Notes under the pieces: generated by a model
The model's input: only the letters and a program-made list of their open reading frames with translations
Database searches by the model: none
What the model was told of the DNA's origin: nothing
In this document: positions 6,328 through 9,118 of the stretch, piece after piece
How the letters are laid out: every line of letters begins with the position of its first letter
Numbering within the stretch: the stretch's first letter is position 1
Translations under genes and position numbers: made by a program
NCBI GenBank assembly: GCA_030017355.1
Contig: JASEIR010000095.1
Coordinates: forward strand, 1-9,118
From: Actinomycetota bacterium
Lineage (GTDB): Bacteria > Actinomycetota > Aquicultoria > Aquicultorales > Aquicultoraceae
Direction: 5' to 3'
DNA: 9,118 nucleotides

Positions 6328-6870
6328 ATGTCGATTTCAGGAAAAGAAATTGCGCTAATACTGTCGGACCATTTCGATGCAGCCGAGCTGGACGGGCTAC
6401 GCGCTTGCCTTTCTAGGGCAGGTGCACTAATCAGCATAGTCGGAGATAAAGCAGACCAAACACTTACAGACTGGAACAAGCAAGTTCAGATATCTGTGGG
6501 AGTATCTTATGAAGAAGCTCATTCTTATAATTTCGACGCTGTTATAATCTCGGATGGCTATACGCCTGACGATATACGAGCAAGCAGCTCGGCACTTAGC
6601 TTCATAAGAGACATGTATGATTCGGGCAAGATTGTTGGAGCAATCCACCACGGTGTTCAGGTATTAATATCGCTTGATATACTAAAGAATAAAAATGTCA
6701 CAGGCTGGCCATCGATAAGAATAGATCTGGAAAATGCTGGAGCAACTTACTATGACGAGCCAGTCGTCATTGATGGTAATTTGGTTACCGGCAGAGGCCC
6801 GTCTGACTTAGAAGCATTCTGCGATGCTATAATTGATGAGCTCCGAAGATTAAGTGAATATGCAGCATAA
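6328..6870 (+). CDS. DJ-1/PfpI-fold protein lacking the catalytic Cys (His at that site)
   Basis: A 180-residue paralogue of the protein encoded divergently at 5637-6185. The two align without a gap over their first 113 residues, at about 30% identity by eye. Visible parts: GKEIALILSDHFDAAELDGL (5-24), NFDAVIISDGYTPDD (68-82), the elbow KIVGAIHHGVQVL (101-113), and a classic PfpI C-terminal stretch from VTGWPSIRIDLENAGA through DEPVVIDGNLVTGRGPSDLEAFC. H107 stands where PfpI/DJ-1 has the nucleophilic Cys, followed by the usual H108. The helper Glu is replaced by Asp (HFDAAE, D17). Protease, deglycase or chaperone activity of the Cys type is not expected. ATG 6328 is fixed by AAGGAGG at 6314-6320; a longer reading from 6247 would run through the leader hairpins. 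Confidence 0.88.
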   Translation: MSISGKEIALILSDHFDAAELDGLRACLSRAGALISIVGDKADQTLTDWNKQVQISVGVSYEEAHSYNFDAVIISDGYTPDDIRASSSALSFIRDMYDSGKIVGAIHHGVQVLISLDILKNKNVTGWPSIRIDLENAGATYYDEPVVIDGNLVTGRGPSDLEAFCDAIIDELRRLSEYAA

Positions 6871-6922
6871 CCACGCAAAAAAGATTTAATGACACCGTAA
6901 GCATTCTGTATTAGAATTAAGC

Positions 6923-6928
6923 TATAAA
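6923..6928 (+). promoter_or_regulatory. Possible -10 box of the seven-helix membrane gene
   Basis: TATAAA at 6923-6928 lies 23 bases before the ATG at 6952, in an AT-rich gap of 81 bases after the preceding stop. No good -35 hexamer is seen at the proper distance, and the gene could also be transcribed from upstream. Confidence 0.25.
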
Positions 6929-6951
6929 AAAATGCCATTGAAAGTGGGATT

Positions 6952-7686
6952 ATGGACTCGCCTTCTTTTTGGGCCCATTGGGCTTGGGCTGGAGCCACAG
7001 CATTAATAGGTTTTGTTTTTGCAGGTTTGCTTCTTGCTCAGTATTTTGAGCGAAAAAAACCTCACCAACTTTCCTGGTTTATTGGTTTTCTTTTGTATGC
7101 AACAGCAGCAGCAATGGAGGCATACTCAGAGTATACAGGAACTTGGGACCATACTGTTTACCGAATCTATATTGTTATTGCAGCTGCTTTAGTAGGTTTT
7201 TTAGGCTTAGGTTCAGTCTATCTTGCAACGCGCCGAAAAATGTGGGGGCATCTCTTTCTTATCTATATCCTTATCATAATGAGCTTGTTTTTCTATGGAA
7301 CATTTAATACTGAGCTTATCACAAAAGACCTGGTAGCAGGAATTACTGTAAGCGGAAAACCACTTGGCCCATCAGGAACATTTCCTCGCCTTTACTCCAT
7401 GTTCTTAACCATTCCGGGAAGTCTCTTGCTTCTTGGAATTTCCGCCCTTTCAATATTTCGTTTCATGGGCAAGAAAGAGTACGCATACCGAGTTCAAGCC
7501 AACATCTTGATTATTATTGGAACCATTGTGATAGCTGGCGTGGGTTCGATGGCTAGGGCGGGGAGGGCAGAAGGCCTCTACCCAGCGGAGATGGTTGGGG
7601 CTGCCTTACTTCTGTGGGGATTTCTAAAAGCTGGCACTCTTAAGAAAGGCGCTCTGGTCATCCGTGAGAAGCGATTAGCTCAGTGA
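6952..7686 (+). CDS. Seven-helix integral membrane protein, unknown function
   Basis: I do not recognise a named family. The 244-residue product has seven hydrophobic helices, at about 12-31, 41-58, 72-92, 100-116, 148-170, 182-202 and 209-228. A roughly 30-residue polar loop (117-147: FNTELITKDL, SGKPLGPSGTF) lies between helices 4 and 5, and a basic tail (KKGALVIREKR) follows helix 7. Positive residues after helices 1 and 3 (ERKK, TRRK) and in the C-terminal tail favour an inside C-terminus. The layout recalls 7TM sensor modules such as those fused to kinases or cyclases, but no signalling domain is attached. The SD is weak (AAAGTGGG at 6941-6948). Its last 29 bases overlap the 3' end of the convergent ferritin-like gene. 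Confidence 0.8.
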   Translation: MDSPSFWAHWAWAGATALIGFVFAGLLLAQYFERKKPHQLSWFIGFLLYATAAAMEAYSEYTGTWDHTVYRIYIVIAAALVGFLGLGSVYLATRRKMWGHLFLIYILIIMSLFFYGTFNTELITKDLVAGITVSGKPLGPSGTFPRLYSMFLTIPGSLLLLGISALSIFRFMGKKEYAYRVQANILIIIGTIVIAGVGSMARAGRAEGLYPAEMVGAALLLWGFLKAGTLKKGALVIREKRLAQ

Positions 7687-8707
7687 TATACCCATCTATA
7701 GTAAGTGAAGGCTCGGGTGCGGGAATATCAACAGGAATACGGTTTATAAGCTCAACAATGCCCAGATCATCTGCAATATCAGCCAGTATTTGCAAGTGCT
7801 CGAGGTCCTCGCCAAAAGCATCCTTAAAGGGAGTTTCAATTTTCTTATCTGCCAATCTCATGCTTCTTTTATGGTTATATATTTCAGCTAACTCTCCCGT
7901 TATTGCAAGCTCAAGAGCTGGCTCAGATGGATCAATTAAGGAATTTAGCATCGATACGTGGTCTGCCTCAACAGCACAGATTGTTGCATAAAGTTCTCGT
8001 AAGCGTTCATCAGTTATTAGCTTTAGAAAATTTTGGTACTGGCTCAGAATATAGGTTTCCAAAGATATGATAGTATGTATCCGAACTTTGGTTTCGATAC
8101 CGACTTTTAATCGGTTGTAGTACTGCCTTACTACGCTCTTTACGCCCGCCATTTGGTCCTGCAAAGGGCGCCCTTCCTGCAAGTGATACCTACCGTCTAC
8201 TATCTTGCTAACATCAATCTCGTCTGCAAAAGCACTGGCAATTATGCTTGCATGAGTCATGTGATCCAATAAAAGATGGTCTAAGACATCCTTTGCTATC
8301 TGATGGGCTTCAACTTGCGCAAACTCTGCAACTTCGGTTATGATTGCAGTCTCTAACCATACAGTGTTTTGCTTCATAAGGGAATCAATGGTGTCTGTCT
8401 CACTAAGTGATTTTGATCTGATCAGCGGTTGTATAAGCGACCCAATTTTTATAAGATGCTTTTCCTCCTCAAAACCGTTACGAATAAATGCCTCTTTTGT
8501 TTCCGAAATATTCGATTTTGAGGCAAGATTTTGGTAGGTTGTCCACTGGTATTGCTCAACCGCACAGCCAATAAGCGCTCTGTCTATCAGCCTAGAATCG
8601 AAATCTTTGATATCAAAAATTACCTTAGCCCACTTCCCTGCATTAAGCTTTTCCCGTTTAAAATCCTCCTCATCGTCAAAAATAACCATCTCTCCCCCTG
8701 TAGTCAC
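7658..8707 (-). CDS. Protein with two tandem ferritin-like four-helix bundles
   Basis: A 349-residue soluble protein that looks like two ferritin-like domains in one chain. First bundle, about 38-165: AVEQYQ (E51), EEEKH with ExxH at 81-84, the Glu-rich helix ETAIITEVAEFAQVEAH (119-135), and LLLDHMTH (145-152), where Asp replaces the usual Glu. Second bundle, about 190-315: SLETYILSQYQ (E217), AVEADH with ExxH at 247-250, GELAEIYNH (E272), and GEDLEHLQIL (299-308). This fits the carboxylate-His pattern of diiron rubrerythrin/ferritin-like proteins. There is no rubredoxin Cys motif and no signal peptide. Oxidase, peroxidase or metal-binding roles are possible; which is unknown. The start is GTG 8707 (AAAGG eight bases upstream); ATG 8689 is an alternative but has its GGGGGAG too close. 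The 3' end overlaps the convergent membrane-protein gene. Confidence 0.75.
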   Translation of the reverse strand: MTTGGEMVIFDDEEDFKREKLNAGKWAKVIFDIKDFDSRLIDRALIGCAVEQYQWTTYQNLASKSNISETKEAFIRNGFEEEKHLIKIGSLIQPLIRSKSLSETDTIDSLMKQNTVWLETAIITEVAEFAQVEAHQIAKDVLDHLLLDHMTHASIIASAFADEIDVSKIVDGRYHLQEGRPLQDQMAGVKSVVRQYYNRLKVGIETKVRIHTIISLETYILSQYQNFLKLITDERLRELYATICAVEADHVSMLNSLIDPSEPALELAITGELAEIYNHKRSMRLADKKIETPFKDAFGEDLEHLQILADIADDLGIVELINRIPVDIPAPEPSLTIDGYITELIASHG

Positions 8708-8749
8708 TTCCGCAACCTTTTATACTTTTGTTTTTTATTCCCTTTATAA

Positions 8750-8777
8750 ATAATGCTATTCAGAGGCTGCCGATCAA
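8750..8777 (-). promoter_or_regulatory. Likely promoter of the double ferritin-like gene
   Basis: Read on the minus strand, TTGATC (complement of 8772-8777) and CATTAT (complement of 8750-8755) are 16 bases apart, each matching four of six consensus bases. They lie about 45 bases before the GTG at 8707 in an AT-rich stretch. No metal or redox operator is recognised nearby. Confidence 0.4.
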
Positions 8778-8823
8778 AGTATGCATGGTAGATACTCAGG
8801 GATTTTGCAATTTGGCTATTTTT

Positions 8824-8931
8824 GTCATTGCGAGGCACCCACTCACCTGAAGCTAGGTGGTTAAGTGAAGAAAACATTCTAGTAGGAGAAGTGTTTTCTT
8901 AGGAGGAGCCCCACAGGGACAGGAGGTGGGT
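8824..8931. repeat. Multi-hairpin intergenic repeat element
   Basis: It begins with GTCATTGCGAGG, a start familiar from dispersed intergenic repeats in many bacterial genomes. An outer stem ACCCAC (8837-8842) with GTGGGT (8926-8931) encloses three hairpins: CACCT/AGGTG (8844-8859); a long one of 13 pairs with one bulge, AAGAAAACATTCT (8868-8880) with 8887-8900 around a six-base loop; and a short CCC/GGG one (8910-8918). The result is a cloverleaf-like fold. There is no coding potential; whether it is mobile or transcribed cannot be told. Confidence 0.55.
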
Positions 8932-8940
8932 TCAAAAACA

Positions 8941-8972
8941 GACCGGGGACCGGGGACCGGGGACCGGGGACA
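8941..8972 (+). repeat. Tandem GACCGGG repeat with perfect G-quadruplex pattern
   Basis: Four exact copies of the 7-mer GACCGGG run from 8941 to 8968, followed by GACA. The result is four GGGG tracts (8945-8948, 8952-8955, 8959-8962, 8966-8969), each separated by ACC, an ideal G-quadruplex pattern with three-base loops. Confidence 0.85.
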
Positions 8973-8980
8973 GCAAAAAG

Positions 8981-9033
8981 CAGACCGGGGGCGGGGGACG
9001 GGCATAAGAACAGATGGGAGATCGGAGACCGGC
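8981..9033 (+). repeat. Degenerate G-rich copies of the CAGACCGGGG repeat
   Basis: CAGACCGGGG recurs at 8981-8990 and continues as GGGGG (8987-8991), GGGGG (8993-8997) and GGG (9000-9002). CAGATGGGAGATCGGAGACC (9011-9030) looks like a further decayed copy. Each copy is preceded by an A-rich spacer (CAAAAA, GCAAAAAG, CATAAGAA), which gives an irregular larger repeat of about 30-40 bases. Confidence 0.55.
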
Positions 9034-9035
9034 AA

Positions 9036-9118
9036 AAATCCCCTCCCCCTTGAGGGGGAGCTAAACCAAATCCCCTCCCCCTTGAGGGGGGAGGGACAGG
9101 GTGGGGGTGAAAAATGGA
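9036..9118. repeat. Two direct copies of a C-rich/G-rich palindrome
   Basis: Two copies of AAATCCCCTCCCCCTTGA followed by a G run start at 9036 and 9068, 32 bases apart. In each, the C-rich arm pairs with the G-rich arm around a TTGA loop: 9043-9049 with 9054-9060, and 9073-9081 with 9086-9095 (one extra G). The second copy continues into AGGGTGGGGGTGAAAAA. It resembles a REP- or MITE-like intergenic element common in environmental bacteria. It runs up to the window edge, so its end is unknown. Confidence 0.65.

Noticed and set aside
8853..9035. Minus-strand proline- and cysteine-rich reading frame of 60 codons
   Set aside because: It is produced by the GACCGGG repeat and hairpin element read backwards, without an SD.
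9036..9095. CRISPR array
   Set aside because: Only two copies, separated by about eight bases, each a perfect palindrome; no spacer-repeat regularity and no cas genes.

Overview
The window is bacterial chromosomal DNA of moderate-to-low GC (about 40%, by eye), densely coded, with strong Shine-Dalgarno (SD) sites and some GTG starts. A lipobox lipoprotein, a Cache/HAMP c-di-GMP protein and a double ferritin-like protein suggest an uncultured, probably anaerobic or microaerophilic lineage (actinobacterial or Firmicutes-like). No gene fixes the phylum. I see no rRNA, tRNA, transposase, phage gene or CRISPR array.

Layout. 72-257 is a small helical protein of unknown role. 442-1344 is dapA (lysine/diaminopimelate synthesis), alone, with its own likely promoter and SD. 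1439-1987 is a membrane-anchored protein with a low-complexity linker and a small C-terminal domain. It meets, tail to tail, a minus-strand gene (1984-2301) of the muconolactone-isomerase-like fold. 2550-5627 is a two-gene operon in which a PstS-type substrate-binding lipoprotein is followed, with no intervening base, by a 736-residue Cache-HAMP-GGDEF-HD-GYP protein. This arrangement suggests a binding protein that feeds a signal to a c-di-GMP enzyme.

5637-6870 holds a divergent pair of paralogous DJ-1/PfpI-fold proteins. Both lack the nucleophilic cysteine, with Asp in one and His in the other at the identical residue number, so both look like non-canonical or pseudo-enzymes. The leader of the second contains a terminator-like hairpin and then a hairpin that displays the SD in its loop. 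6952-7686 is a seven-helix membrane protein. It overlaps by 29 bp the 3' end of a minus-strand gene (7658-8707) encoding two tandem ferritin-like four-helix bundles.

The last 411 bases (8708-9118) have no credible gene. They hold a likely promoter for the ferritin-like gene and then a run of structured intergenic repeats: a multi-hairpin element, a perfect G-quadruplex-type tandem repeat, and two copies of a C-rich/G-rich palindrome.

The most interesting leads are the binding-protein/c-di-GMP pair, the Cys-less DJ-1-fold pair with its structured leader, and the double ferritin-like protein. The last two sit together and could belong to a redox or metal stress response, which is inference only.
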